Assembly: GCF_030548175.1 (NCBI RefSeq)
Contig: NZ_JAUORX010000012.1
Coordinates: forward strand, 1 to 64,000
From: Cognatishimia sp. 1_MG-2023
GTDB taxonomy: Bacteria > Pseudomonadota > Alphaproteobacteria > Rhodobacterales > Rhodobacteraceae
Direction of reading: 5' to 3'
DNA: 64,000 bases
Shown here piece by piece: positions 36,782-45,658 of this stretch; within the stretch, counting starts at the first letter, position 1, and each line of letters begins with the position of its first letter. A program made the position numbers and the translations under genes. Under the pieces are notes generated by a model. That model worked only from the letters and a program-made list of their open reading frames with translations. It made no database searches and was not told where the DNA came from.

Positions 36782-37488
36782 CAGCTTTGCTTTCTGTGAC
36801 AGGCCTAAGTTCTGGCTATCGGCAACAACGGGTCTTGCATGAAATTGATCTCGAGGTTCCGCAAGGCAGTGTATCGGCCATCATCGGGCCTAACGGCCAT
36901 GGTAAGTCCACTTTACTCAAAGCGATTTCGGGGTTGCTGCCGAGCTGGTCAGGTGAAACCGTTTTTGACGGTGAGGCCATGCCAAATGGTGCGCCCGAAC
37001 GCGCGCGCAGAGGATTGGTATTGGTGCCACAGGGCGATCAACTGTTCATGGGGATGACGGTTGAGGAAAATCTGATGATGGGCGCATTTGCCCGTAAGGA
37101 TTCTGGTGCGATCAAAGCCAGCCTAGAAGAGGTATACACGCTATTCCCGCGTCTTTTAGAGCGGCGTACGCAACGCGCCGAAAGCCTTTCTGGCGGAGAG
37201 CGGCGCATGGTTGGTATCGGGCGCGGCATGATGGCGAATGGCAAGTTAATGATGATTGATGAGCCATCCCTAGGTTTAGCGCCATTGATCATTGAGCAAA
37301 TCTACGAGGCTTTGAACGTTCTTGCCACGGGGTCGCGGTCTATCATGGTTGTCGAAGAGAACCCAAGCCGCGTCGCCAATGTCGCCAGCACTTTCCATCT
37401 GATGGATGGTGGCCGGTTTACTTGGTCAGGAGATGCCGACGCCTTGGCGGGTTCAGGTGACATTCTAAAAACATATCTGGGGGGCTAG
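36778..37488 (+). CDS. Liv-type ABC ATPase, LivF type
   Basis: 236-residue ATPase with Walker A GPNGHGKST (His replacing the usual Ala/Ser), signature LSGGERRMVGIGRGM and Walker B LMMIDEPSLGLAP. The intact signature complements the degenerate one in the LivG partner just upstream. Confidence 0.91.
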   Translation: MTALLSVTGLSSGYRQQRVLHEIDLEVPQGSVSAIIGPNGHGKSTLLKAISGLLPSWSGETVFDGEAMPNGAPERARRGLVLVPQGDQLFMGMTVEENLMMGAFARKDSGAIKASLEEVYTLFPRLLERRTQRAESLSGGERRMVGIGRGMMANGKLMMIDEPSLGLAPLIIEQIYEALNVLATGSRSIMVVEENPSRVANVASTFHLMDGGRFTWSGDADALAGSGDILKTYLGG

Positions 37489-37492
37489 GGCA

Positions 37493-38371
37493 GTGGATGC
37501 AATCTTACAAATAGTGATCACTGGCCTGACGCTGGGGTCGATGTATGCCTTGGGCTCTGTCGGGCTTGCTCTGACATATGGCACGATGGGCATGTTTAAT
37601 ATGGCACATGGCGTCTTTATGACCTTTGGCGCCTATGCCTCTTATACTGCGGCCACGCTTTGGGGTGTGCCATTGCCTTTTGCCATCTTGTTGGGCGTTA
37701 TGGCTGGCGGATTTATCGGTGCGTCAATGCATCTGTTTATTGTGCGGTTCATGCTGCACCGTGAAGACTTTCAAACAACAATCATGGTGGCAACGGCCGG
37801 TGTCGCGATCTTGTTCCAAGATTTGATATTAAAGCAATTCGGTGCCTATCCGTTTAAACAGCCCGCGCAGATTGAGGGGCTGTATCGGATCGGCAATACG
37901 GTTGTGACGTATCAATCCCTTGCCATTATGGCGACGGCGGCTGTGTTGATCAGTGCCATGGCTTGGCTGTTAACCAAGACACGGTTTGGTTTGGCCATCC
38001 GCGCTACCGCGATGAACCAAGATGCGGCCAAACTGATGGGTGTTAAAACAGAGCTGACCTATCTGCAGGTCATGATTATTGCAGGCACTTTGGCGGCGGC
38101 GGCTGGTATTTTGATTTCGTCTTTAGCCAGCCTTTCCCCTGCGATGGGCACCAATCCTTTGATCCGAGCGTTTGTGATCTGTGTTGTTGCCGGATTGGGC
38201 AGCGTGACGGGTGCGGGTTTGGCAGCGATTGCCCTTGGGGTGATGGAAGCTGCGATCGGGTATTACTTTGGTGTGCGATACGGCTTTCCGGTCATGCTGG
38301 GGCTGGTGATCTTGGTGTTGATTTTCAAACCGGCAGGATTGTTCGGAAAACAAGGAGTGGTCCGCGCATGA
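37493..38371 (+). CDS. Liv-type ABC permease, LivH type
   Basis: 292-residue membrane protein starting at GTG. LivH signature near the N-terminus (GLTLGSMYALGSVGLALTYG, then MFNMAHGVFMTFGAY). The loop TKTRFGLAIRATAMNQDAA is the ATPase contact. It overlaps the LivM gene by four bases (ATGA). Confidence 0.91.
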   Translation: MDAILQIVITGLTLGSMYALGSVGLALTYGTMGMFNMAHGVFMTFGAYASYTAATLWGVPLPFAILLGVMAGGFIGASMHLFIVRFMLHREDFQTTIMVATAGVAILFQDLILKQFGAYPFKQPAQIEGLYRIGNTVVTYQSLAIMATAAVLISAMAWLLTKTRFGLAIRATAMNQDAAKLMGVKTELTYLQVMIIAGTLAAAAGILISSLASLSPAMGTNPLIRAFVICVVAGLGSVTGAGLAAIALGVMEAAIGYYFGVRYGFPVMLGLVILVLIFKPAGLFGKQGVVRA

Positions 38372-39363
38372 GCCGTCTTACCGATCTACAAAAGAACCTG
38401 TTGATCTTGGTTGCAGTGCTGTCAGCGATTGCCATGCTGCCGCTGTTCGTGACCCAGCGCTATTTTCTGGGCGAAATCGTTTTGTTCATGATCTGGGCCT
38501 CTGTTGCCGTGCAATGGAATGTATTGTTGGGGCACGCGGGAGTCTTTTCGCTGGGGCAGATGTTGTTCTTTGCGATTGGAGCCTATGCCGTGGGCATGAT
38601 GGGTGTCTTTTTGGATATGTCGCCCTGGATGTCTATGCCGATCGGGGCAGTTATTGCAGCCGTGGCAGCATTGGTGATTGGTCTGGCTTGCTTGCGCCTA
38701 GAAACCGCTTATGTGGCGCTGCTCACTTTTGCGATTGTCTTTATGGTCAGTTCATTGATTAGCACGGATGCTGAATGTTTTCTAACCGAGGGCGGGCTGT
38801 GTACCCCGCTATTCGGTGGCGGCAATGGGTTTTCTGGGTTTGATGATCTTGGCTTTCGCAAGATGCTAAAAGGCAAATGGATCTTGGGGAACTACTTTGT
38901 CGTTTTGGCGGTTCTTGCGGTGTCTTTATGTGCATCTATCTTGGTCATCCATGGGCGGCTTGGTCTTGCGTTCCGCTCGTTAGGAGACAGTCGGATTTAT
39001 GCCGCTGCACGGGGCATCAACCGCACTCAGTTTCACATCATCGCATTTGTGATTACTGCGTTTTTCACCGGTCTGACGGGGGCTGTGTATGCCGCACATT
39101 TTCGATTTGCGGGGCCAAGTTTGTTTGAGTTTTCCAATCTGGTTTTCATCCTTGCGATGATTGTTGTGGGTGGTCTGAAAACGACTTGGGGTCCTGTTTT
39201 AGGTGCCGCTTTGATGATGGTCGTGGTCGAGATCGCCAAGGGCTGGGGTGATGTTCAGAACACGTTAATTGGCATCATATTGATTTTGTTTGTGCTGCTT
39301 CTGCCGAAAGGGATCGCAGGAACAGGGGCAAACTTGCTGAGGAAAGTAACGTCAAAAAGTTGA
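38368..39363 (+). CDS. Liv-type ABC permease, LivM type
   Basis: 331-residue membrane protein with LivM features: LLGHAGVFSLGQMLFFAIGAY near residue 53, contact loop GLAFRSLGDSRIYAAARGI and GLTGAVYAAHFRFAGP. It contains an unusual 30-residue outer loop with two Cys and Gly-rich stretches (ECFLTEGGLCTPLFGGGNG). Last transporter gene; 230 bases separate it from the amidase. Confidence 0.9.
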   Translation: MSRLTDLQKNLLILVAVLSAIAMLPLFVTQRYFLGEIVLFMIWASVAVQWNVLLGHAGVFSLGQMLFFAIGAYAVGMMGVFLDMSPWMSMPIGAVIAAVAALVIGLACLRLETAYVALLTFAIVFMVSSLISTDAECFLTEGGLCTPLFGGGNGFSGFDDLGFRKMLKGKWILGNYFVVLAVLAVSLCASILVIHGRLGLAFRSLGDSRIYAAARGINRTQFHIIAFVITAFFTGLTGAVYAAHFRFAGPSLFEFSNLVFILAMIVVGGLKTTWGPVLGAALMMVVVEIAKGWGDVQNTLIGIILILFVLLLPKGIAGTGANLLRKVTSKS

Positions 39364-39593
39364 CGGTCTAGCACCCAAATACCCTGCCAAAACAACCGTT
39401 TTATGATCTGGCCGTTGCCAGTGATCGCCATAGTCACATCTCGATGAAAGTATCTCACGACATGATAAACCGATGTTTTTCATACCGACGGGTTCGTATG
39501 AGCCGACCTTTGGAAAATGTGTCTGATGTACTCGATTCATTACGAAATCTGGGCGTATTGCGCCGCGCCGTTTCCAAGCGGGAGGCCCCGTAA

Positions 39594-40979
39594 ATGTCGG
39601 ACTTTGACACTCTTGCAGCAATGGCGGCCAAGTTGGCACGCGGTGAAAGCCGTGCGCGTGATTTATGTGCCCATATGCTGGATCGTATCGCGCGTTTGAA
39701 CCCAGCCATTAACGCGTTCAGTGATGTGACCGCGCAAACAGCCATGGCAGAGGCCGCGGCATCAGATCGGCGTCGGGAGGAAAACGCTGTGTTGGGGCCA
39801 TTGGATGGGATCCCCATTGCGGTCAAGGATTTGATCGATACGACACCCGCAGTTTGTAAGGCGGGGCTTGAGCATCGGGCGACATATCGCCCGCAACAAG
39901 ATGCGCCTGTGGTGCAGCGATTAAGAGCAGCGGGTGCTGTGATTTTGGGTGTCACCGAAACTGATCCGGGTGCGTTTTCTACGGATACGCCACAGGTCAT
40001 TAATCCACTGGATACCCACCGCAGTGTTGGTGGGTCGAGCGGCGGGTCTGGTGCGTCTGTTGCAGCGGGCATGGCCTTTGGCGCGATTGGTACGGACACC
40101 GGTGGTAGTGTGCGTATTCCTGCAGCGTGTTGTTCCACATACGGATTTAAACCGACTTGGGGCAGAATTAGTGCAAGAGGCGTAATGCCATTGGCCCATT
40201 CGTTGGACCATGTGGGGTCATTGGCCCGTTGCGTTGAAGATTTGCAAATCCTTCAATCCGTGCTGGACCCGAATTTGGCAACCGAGGTCGAGGGATCTGT
40301 TAATAAGAAGGTCAGCCTTGGCGTTGCGCATGATTATTTTGGGGATGCAGAGATTGAAATCGCGCGTGCGATGGCTCAGGTGTTAGAGGTCTTAGACGCG
40401 GGGCAAATCGAGTTACGTGGCGTGACCTTGCCCGAGCCCGATGCCGTGATGAAATTTCACATGGTGAACCTGCCAAAAGAAGCCGCTGATTTTCACCTGC
40501 AGGCTTATCCAGAACATTGGTCATCCTATCCAGACTTAGCGCGTGCAACCGTTAAAAAAGGGCAGGGGGTTCGCCCAGCAGACTATGAAACGGCCGAGCG
40601 CCTTAGAGCCAAGGCGCAGGCGCAGGTCGACCAAGCGTTGGAAGATGTTGATGCCATCCTTGTTCCCGTTATGCCAATTGATGCTCCATTACGGGATGCC
40701 GTGACATTTGATTTGGATGGAAACACCGTTACTAAATTAGAAGCAACTATTCGGTACACTGCATTGTTCAATCAAACCGGCCATCCGGTTGTTTCAATGC
40801 CAGCGGTGATATTGGACGATGGTCGCTCGGTAAACGTGCAGTTGGTCGGACGGTTGCACAGCGATGCTGATTTATTGGCGCTTGCGCAGGAATTACAGCA
40901 GGTGTTTTCTGTACAAATCGACTACCCTTCGATCATGGAGACACAAGCATTGAGCGCCGGGTCCGTCAGATCAAACTGA
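39594..40979 (+). CDS. Amidase (amidase-signature family)
   Basis: 461-residue cytoplasmic amidase. The Ser-cisSer-Lys triad can be placed: Lys78 (IAVKDLID), cis-Ser148 (GGSSGGSG) and nucleophile Ser172 (GTDTGGSVRIPAA), with the usual 24-residue spacing. It hydrolyses an amide to acid and ammonia. Because nitrile hydratase follows 18 bases later, its natural substrate is probably the amide that nitrile hydratase makes. Start chosen at 39594 for its GGGAGG site. Confidence 0.92.
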   Translation: MSDFDTLAAMAAKLARGESRARDLCAHMLDRIARLNPAINAFSDVTAQTAMAEAAASDRRREENAVLGPLDGIPIAVKDLIDTTPAVCKAGLEHRATYRPQQDAPVVQRLRAAGAVILGVTETDPGAFSTDTPQVINPLDTHRSVGGSSGGSGASVAAGMAFGAIGTDTGGSVRIPAACCSTYGFKPTWGRISARGVMPLAHSLDHVGSLARCVEDLQILQSVLDPNLATEVEGSVNKKVSLGVAHDYFGDAEIEIARAMAQVLEVLDAGQIELRGVTLPEPDAVMKFHMVNLPKEAADFHLQAYPEHWSSYPDLARATVKKGQGVRPADYETAERLRAKAQAQVDQALEDVDAILVPVMPIDAPLRDAVTFDLDGNTVTKLEATIRYTALFNQTGHPVVSMPAVILDDGRSVNVQLVGRLHSDADLLALAQELQQVFSVQIDYPSIMETQALSAGSVRSN

Positions 40980-40997
40980 TGTCAAAAGGGGACATGT

Positions 40998-41618
40998 ATG
41001 AGCGACCATAATCATCATAAAGATCACACGCACGGGCATACGCATGATCCTGTCGAAGACGGTGCGGCGTTGCGGGTGCGGGCCCTCGAAGAACTGGTCA
41101 TTGCCAAAGGGCTTGTTGATCCGGCGGCTTTAGACAGTGTCGTTGAATACTATGAGCGTGAAACCGGTCCCCGAAATGGTGCGAGCGTTGTGGCAAAGGC
41201 TTGGGTCGATCCAGAGTTTAAGGCATGGCTGCTCAAAGACGGAACGGCTGCGATCCATTCGATGGGATTCAAAGGGTATCAGGGCGAGCATATGCGGGTG
41301 GTCGAGAACACCGCGGATGTTCATAATGTTATCGTGTGTACCCTATGCTCTTGTTATCCTTGGCCAGTGCTAGGATTACCGCCGGCTTGGTATAAAGGCC
41401 CGGCCTATCGGTCGCGCGTTGTACGTGAACCGCGTGCGGTTTTGGCGGAGTTTGGGCTAACCCTATCTCAGGATATGAAAGTGCAGGTGTGGGATAGCAC
41501 GGCTGAAATCCGGTTTATGGTATTACCGCGACGCCCAGAAAACACCGAGGGGCTGAGCGAGGCTGAGTTGGCAGATATGGTCACGCGTGACGGTATGATT
41601 GGGACAGCAGTCGTCTGA
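40998..41618 (+). CDS. nthA: Nitrile hydratase alpha subunit, cobalt type
   Basis: 206-residue subunit carrying the metal claw at residues 114-119: Cys-Thr-Leu-Cys-Ser-Cys. Thr in the second place marks the cobalt class (iron enzymes have Ser). In the mature enzyme Cys117 and Cys119 equivalents are oxidised. Residues 1-16 contain seven His in a Asp/Lys-rich run, a possible metal-collecting tail. Hydrates nitriles to amides with the beta subunit downstream. Confidence 0.95.
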   Translation: MSDHNHHKDHTHGHTHDPVEDGAALRVRALEELVIAKGLVDPAALDSVVEYYERETGPRNGASVVAKAWVDPEFKAWLLKDGTAAIHSMGFKGYQGEHMRVVENTADVHNVIVCTLCSCYPWPVLGLPPAWYKGPAYRSRVVREPRAVLAEFGLTLSQDMKVQVWDSTAEIRFMVLPRRPENTEGLSEAELADMVTRDGMIGTAVV

Positions 41619-41650
41619 TTGACAGCAGCAAGCCGAGAGAGGGGCAGGGA

Positions 41651-42319
41651 ATGGATAACATTCATGATTTGGGCGGGATGCATGGCTTTGGTCCGGTTCC
41701 GATTGAAAGCGAGGGCTATACGTTCAAACATGAATGGCAACGCCGTGCCTTTGGTTTGACCCAATCGCTTGCAGGTAACACGCCATTTTGTGCGGATATG
41801 CACCGTCATAAGATCGAGCAGCTCTCTGCCGTTGATTACTTGCAGATGGATTATTTCGAGAAATGGACTGTCGCGACTTCTGAGTTGATGAAAGACGCGG
41901 GTTTGGTCGATGCGAATGAGTTGGCAACTGGGGTTAAAAGCTTTGCGGTTGACCTGACAAAGCATCCAGCTGTTCGCCCGGATGATTTGGTTAATGCTAT
42001 GAAAGTGGGTGGGGACTACACTTTTCCAGCTGAGAGTCGTGTGGCTGCATTTCAGGTGAATGACACTGTGCGCGTGCTTAGCAATTGCCCAAGCGGTCAC
42101 ACCCGCGTGCCCCGTTATGTGCGTGGTAAAATCGGAACGGTTTGCAACGTTGAGGACGTTTTTCAATTTGCGGATGCAGTTGCAAAAGGGGAGGGCCCAG
42201 CACCGCAGCATTGCTATTTGGTTTTATTTAAAGCCACCGATTTATGGGGCGAAGATGCAGAAGCCCCGGACGATGTTATCTATCTTGATTTAGCGGAGGC
42301 CTACCTTGAGCGCGCCTGA
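41651..42319 (+). CDS. nthB: Nitrile hydratase beta subunit
   Basis: 222-residue beta subunit, typical length. N-terminus MDNIHDLGGMHGFGPV is the conserved opening of the family, and GHTRVPRYVRGKIGTV near residue 152 is in the SH3-like barrel that covers the active site. It starts 32 bases after the alpha subunit and overlaps the activator gene by 14 bases. Confidence 0.95.
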   Translation: MDNIHDLGGMHGFGPVPIESEGYTFKHEWQRRAFGLTQSLAGNTPFCADMHRHKIEQLSAVDYLQMDYFEKWTVATSELMKDAGLVDANELATGVKSFAVDLTKHPAVRPDDLVNAMKVGGDYTFPAESRVAAFQVNDTVRVLSNCPSGHTRVPRYVRGKIGTVCNVEDVFQFADAVAKGEGPAPQHCYLVLFKATDLWGEDAEAPDDVIYLDLAEAYLERA

Positions 42320-42671
42320 GATCAGCCCCCAAGTTCGGTGCATGGCCGAAGCAACTTTACCCCAACGTGATGAGGGTGAACCGCTCTTTCGTCGGGCGTG
42401 GCATGCGCGTGTTTTTACCTTGATCGTGACACTGGTACACAATGGAAAAATCCCTTGGTTATCGTTTCAGGAACGGCTTGCGACGACGTTAAAAACTCAA
42501 CAGGACAAGCGGGAACCGTTAACCAACGAAGAGATTGATTTGCAATATTTCGATTGTTGGCTTGAAGCCGCTGAGGCGACGTTGTTGGCGGAAGGTTTTG
42601 TTGGCGCCAAAGATATTGCATCGCAAATTGACACAATCAGGCAGTCAGTCTCTGAAATTCGCGCAGGCTGA
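42306..42671 (+). CDS. Nitrile hydratase activator/accessory protein
   Basis: 121-residue homologue of the nitrile hydratase accessory family, which resembles the N-terminal half of the beta subunit (PLFRRAWHARVFTLIVTL). These proteins bind apo-alpha and insert cobalt by subunit swapping. Start is TTG at 42306 with a GGAGG site inside the beta gene. Last gene before a strong terminator. No cobalt transporter is in the cluster. Confidence 0.88.
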   Translation: MSAPEISPQVRCMAEATLPQRDEGEPLFRRAWHARVFTLIVTLVHNGKIPWLSFQERLATTLKTQQDKREPLTNEEIDLQYFDCWLEAAEATLLAEGFVGAKDIASQIDTIRQSVSEIRAG

Positions 42672-42742
42672 GATCATCAGGGGCAGCGGTTTGGCCTAGC
42701 ATTCCTACAGGGTGGTAAACGACCAAAATGTCGGGGAGGTCC

Positions 42743-42781
42743 GCATGATCAACCTGTGCGCAATGCCTAGGTTGATCATGC
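42743..42781 (+). terminator. Rho-independent terminator of nitrile operon
   Basis: Perfect 13-bp arms GCATGATCAACCT (42743-42755) and AGGTTGATCATGC (42769-42781), then CGTTTT on the plus strand. Confidence 0.85.
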
Positions 42782-42844
42782 CGTTTTAATGCGCGCTTGT
42801 GAGCATGCATGACATTTATGTGGAACTCCCCGTTTGGGCAGTGC

Positions 42845-43231
42845 TTATGTCAGGTTTGGTAGACCGTTCGGGCAATCAATTAGATACCCCCAACCACCAT
42901 TTTCCAGCTTTTTGGCCACTTCGGTCGATTGACCTTCTGCCATGACGCTGCCGTCCGGCGCGATAACGCTCCAATTTGCACGAATGAGGGCAATGTCGCC
43001 AACAATAACTTCGCTGAAGACTTCGCTTTTGATCTCTGGGCGTAATGCCAAGAACCCTTCAAAGGTTGCGCGCGCGCCTTCGATCCCGACGAAAGGTGGC
43101 TCTTCAGGAGGAAAGAAAATGTGACAATCTGGGTGGAACATAGATGTAATGCCGTCCAGATCACCTTCTTGCAAATATGCACCGACGCAATCGGCGATTT
43201 CTCGGGGTTGGTGAGCTATTCGTTTGGTCAT
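42845..43231 (-). CDS. NTF2/SnoaL-fold protein, function unknown
   Basis: 128-residue small protein of the nuclear-transport-factor-2-like superfamily (SnoaL/YybH style): a helix with YLQEGDLDGITSMFHPDCHIFFP, then alternating strands GDIALIRANWSV. Members are isomerases, cyclases, hydrolases or non-catalytic ligand binders, so function cannot be named. It is the last of four small genes running 44472 to 42845. Confidence 0.75.
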   Translation of the reverse strand: MTKRIAHQPREIADCVGAYLQEGDLDGITSMFHPDCHIFFPPEEPPFVGIEGARATFEGFLALRPEIKSEVFSEVIVGDIALIRANWSVIAPDGSVMAEGQSTEVAKKLENGGWGYLIDCPNGLPNLT

Positions 43232-43265
43232 TTCAGCCTCGTCTTAGATTAGGGGTTTTAGAGTT

Positions 43266-43700
43266 TTAGAAATCGAAGGAACCGGCTGCGCGGACCGCTT
43301 CTGGTAACCATGTTTCTTGAAGGTGCAGCCAGGTGATAGGCGAGGTCATTTCCATCAACACGGTGGTCACGCGCGCGTTGTTGGCATGTGCTGACAGGGC
43401 TGCTCCGGTCTGCCATTCCGTATAGGTGGCAAGCACCAAGCCGTCCCGTTCGTGCCGGATATCGACATCGCGGATTTGGATGCGAAAATCTGGATTTGAC
43501 CCATAACCTTGTTCAAAGCCGTTCTTTAGTGCGCTGCCAGACATGACAAAGCCTTCTGGCGGAATAAACTGAAGATCTTTGTGCAATCGGGATAAAAAGC
43601 GCGGCTCCAACTGATCGCGATTAACGCTTCCATTAAACCATTCGGTGAAAAAGTCGTGCAGATCCACGATTTCGTTCGTGACACGTTCCAAGGTCGTCAT
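43266..43700 (-). CDS. NTF2-like (DUF4440-type) protein, function unknown
   Basis: 144 residues from the ATG at 43700; the longer frame uses a TTG whose own GGAG is better placed for this ATG. The pattern of an N-terminal helical part (DLHDFFTEWFNGSVNRDQL), then LQFIPPEGFVMSG and RIQIRDVDIRHERDGLVLATYTEWQTG strands fits the NTF2 fold. It has only weak visible similarity to its two neighbours. Confidence 0.7.
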   Translation of the reverse strand: MTTLERVTNEIVDLHDFFTEWFNGSVNRDQLEPRFLSRLHKDLQFIPPEGFVMSGSALKNGFEQGYGSNPDFRIQIRDVDIRHERDGLVLATYTEWQTGAALSAHANNARVTTVLMEMTSPITWLHLQETWLPEAVRAAGSFDF

Positions 43701-43772
43701 GTCGGTCTCCAATTTCTGGGATGCTTTGCCAGCAAGGTGGGTGGCCGTGCAAAATACACGGCCATTCAGGCC

Positions 43773-44159
43773 TTAGGCAGGGCCGTTGTTGTCCATGTCT
43801 AGGATCATCTTCCAAGCACCGTTTTCATCGCGCTTGTAAACGAGAACCAATCGACCCTCTGGTGTGCGTACATCGCCTGTGTCGCGCATTTTCATGGTGC
43901 CATAAAAACGGCCACAGACCACGGCGGTGTCGCCAAAGAACTGTAGTTGTTCAATGTCGAAGCCAGATGTAATTTCGGCAGCTGCAATCCGTGGGATGTA
44001 TTTATCGCGAATGGACTGCGCGCCGACTGTTACAGGCTGACGTTCGTTCACTGTGACCACATCAGCGTGGCAAGTGCTGACCATCTGTTCGATGTCGCCA
44101 CCGTCTAGGCCGCTGGTCCAAGCTTGAATAATTGCTTCAATTTCTGCACGTTCTGTCAT
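43773..44159 (-). CDS. NTF2/SnoaL-fold protein, function unknown
   Basis: 128-residue SnoaL-like protein (EIEAIIQAWTSGLDGGDIEQ, MVSTCHADVVTVNER, then VVCGRFYGTMKM and RLVLVYKRDENGAWKMILD). The closing segment is characteristic of ketosteroid-isomerase-like domains. It begins four bases after the ABM-domain gene. Confidence 0.77.
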   Translation of the reverse strand: MTERAEIEAIIQAWTSGLDGGDIEQMVSTCHADVVTVNERQPVTVGAQSIRDKYIPRIAAAEITSGFDIEQLQFFGDTAVVCGRFYGTMKMRDTGDVRTPEGRLVLVYKRDENGAWKMILDMDNNGPA

Positions 44160-44163
44160 GATC

Positions 44164-44472
44164 TTATTCCTCTACTTTTGGAGTGTGAGTGGTAAAAAAC
44201 TGGCCGACGATGATTTCATCAATCTGGCCTAGGAAGGCTTGTGTTGCAGGTCGTTCTGCAAACATTGGCGTTACTTTCTTGGCCGTGGCGTGGTCCGGGA
44301 AAGTAAAGATTTCCGTATATAGTGTTGGGCGTGACGTATCCGTGGAAACCAGGGTTTCCCAAGAGGACACGCCTTCGATGCTGACGAAATCTTTGCGCGC
44401 CGTCTCGCGGATGGCATCAAGTTGATCAGTATCTTTCATTTTCAGGACGAATATTTCTGAGATTTTGGACAT
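44164..44472 (-). CDS. Antibiotic biosynthesis monooxygenase (ABM) domain protein
   Basis: 102 residues from the ATG at 44472, with GAGG well placed upstream. The ferredoxin-like ABM fold is indicated by EIFVLKMKDTDQLDAIRE, the SWETLVSTDTSRPTLYTEIFTFPDHATAKKV core and a following helix. ABM proteins act as cofactor-free oxygenases on quinone-like aromatics or degrade heme; others are uncharacterised. First gene of the four-gene minus cluster and divergent from a LysR gene 98 bases away. Confidence 0.76.
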   Translation of the reverse strand: MSKISEIFVLKMKDTDQLDAIRETARKDFVSIEGVSSWETLVSTDTSRPTLYTEIFTFPDHATAKKVTPMFAERPATQAFLGQIDEIIVGQFFTTHTPKVEE

Positions 44473-44569
44473 TGGCATTTCCTCGGTTGCGGCTTGCCTT
44501 AACAATATGGCAATGCTATCGTAAGGATAAGCCAACAAATTCCGTTCACACTGATCGAAAACACGAACA

Positions 44570-45472
44570 ATGAGTCGCAACCACTTCGGAGACATTAAGA
44601 TCTTTGTTGAAGTCGCCCGCTTGGGTGGATTTCGCGCGGCCGCGGAGCATTTGAAAATGGCGCCGGCCTCTGTCAGTGAGGCGGTTCAGCGGTTTGAAGA
44701 TCGTTTAGATGTTAGGTTATTTGAACGCTCTACACGCTCTGTCGTCCTAACACCCCTTGGTGAATCCTTCTTTGAAAAGAGCTTACCGGCTGTCAAAGAT
44801 TTAGAGTTGGCCATGCGCGATATCGATGATCAGAAAGATCAAGTGTCTGGCGTTTTAAGACTGTCCGCACCTTATAGCGCTGGCCCATTTTTTCTTGATG
44901 AACTGGTGGCACGATTTGCATCGCAACATACCAACGTGGATGTCGAAGTGATTTTCGACGACAAAAAAGTGGATTTACTGAACTCTGGTATTGATGCTGC
45001 AATTCGGTCTAGCTCTTTTCTTGAACCAGACACGCATGCCATTCCTGTGGGCCCTGAACTGAATATGTGCGTTGTCGCATCTCAGGACTATCTTCAGGCT
45101 AAGGGAACACCTTTGGTACCCCGCGACATCTTACATCATGATACGATTTGCTATGCCTTTGGTCGTGGTGACAAAATCGCGCCTTGGGGATTTACGGGTG
45201 CAGAAGGGGCATTCACCATTCAGCCCAAGCCGCGGATGGTCGCAAATGACATGCGCTCGTTGCTTAATTACGCACAGCATGGGCTAGGGCTTGCATATGT
45301 GTATGCAGAAATCGCAGCGCCTTATATCCAGAATGGTAGCGTAACCGAAGTATTGGCAGAGCATTTGATGGCGCTGCCGCGGTATTCCCTCAATTATCGC
45401 AGCAAAAAACTGATGGCACGGCGTTTACGCGCGTTTATTGATTTGGCGAGAACCGGCGAAACTCAGGATTAA
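44570..45472 (+). CDS. LysR-family regulator
   Basis: 300-residue LysR protein of the large DmlR/PtxR-like branch (IKIFVEVARLGGFRAAAEHL, PASVSEAVQRFEDRLDVRLFERSTRSVVLTPLG). It is divergent from the ABM/NTF2 cluster, the classical arrangement for a regulator of those genes. Confidence 0.9.
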   Translation: MSRNHFGDIKIFVEVARLGGFRAAAEHLKMAPASVSEAVQRFEDRLDVRLFERSTRSVVLTPLGESFFEKSLPAVKDLELAMRDIDDQKDQVSGVLRLSAPYSAGPFFLDELVARFASQHTNVDVEVIFDDKKVDLLNSGIDAAIRSSSFLEPDTHAIPVGPELNMCVVASQDYLQAKGTPLVPRDILHHDTICYAFGRGDKIAPWGFTGAEGAFTIQPKPRMVANDMRSLLNYAQHGLGLAYVYAEIAAPYIQNGSVTEVLAEHLMALPRYSLNYRSKKLMARRLRAFIDLARTGETQD

Positions 45473-45529
45473 GAAACTGGCGCATTGGCTTTGCGTTTAG
45501 CCAGGCTTGAGCGCGTTCACCACAGGTGG

Positions 45530-45547
45530 CTTTTGTTTATACAAAAG
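45530..45547. promoter_or_regulatory. Inverted repeat upstream of pruA
   Basis: CTTTTGT, four bases (TTAT), ACAAAAG: perfect 7-bp arms, 112 bases before the pruA start. Operator or weak hairpin ending the LysR message. Confidence 0.35.
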
Positions 45548-45658
45548 TTCACATCATAGCTTCTAAATTTACAGCAGGCCCATGGGGTCCGATGATCATG
45601 CGAAAGAGTTTGCGGCAACACCGGAACTCAGAACTTTGTATGCCCAAAAGGACACAAG

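Noticed and set aside
39455-40138. 227-codon minus-strand open frame over the start of the amidase
   Set aside because: Antisense to the amidase, whose catalytic triad is complete.
40998-41618. Iron-type nitrile hydratase
   Set aside because: The claw reads Cys-Thr-Leu-Cys-Ser-Cys; iron enzymes have Ser in the second place.
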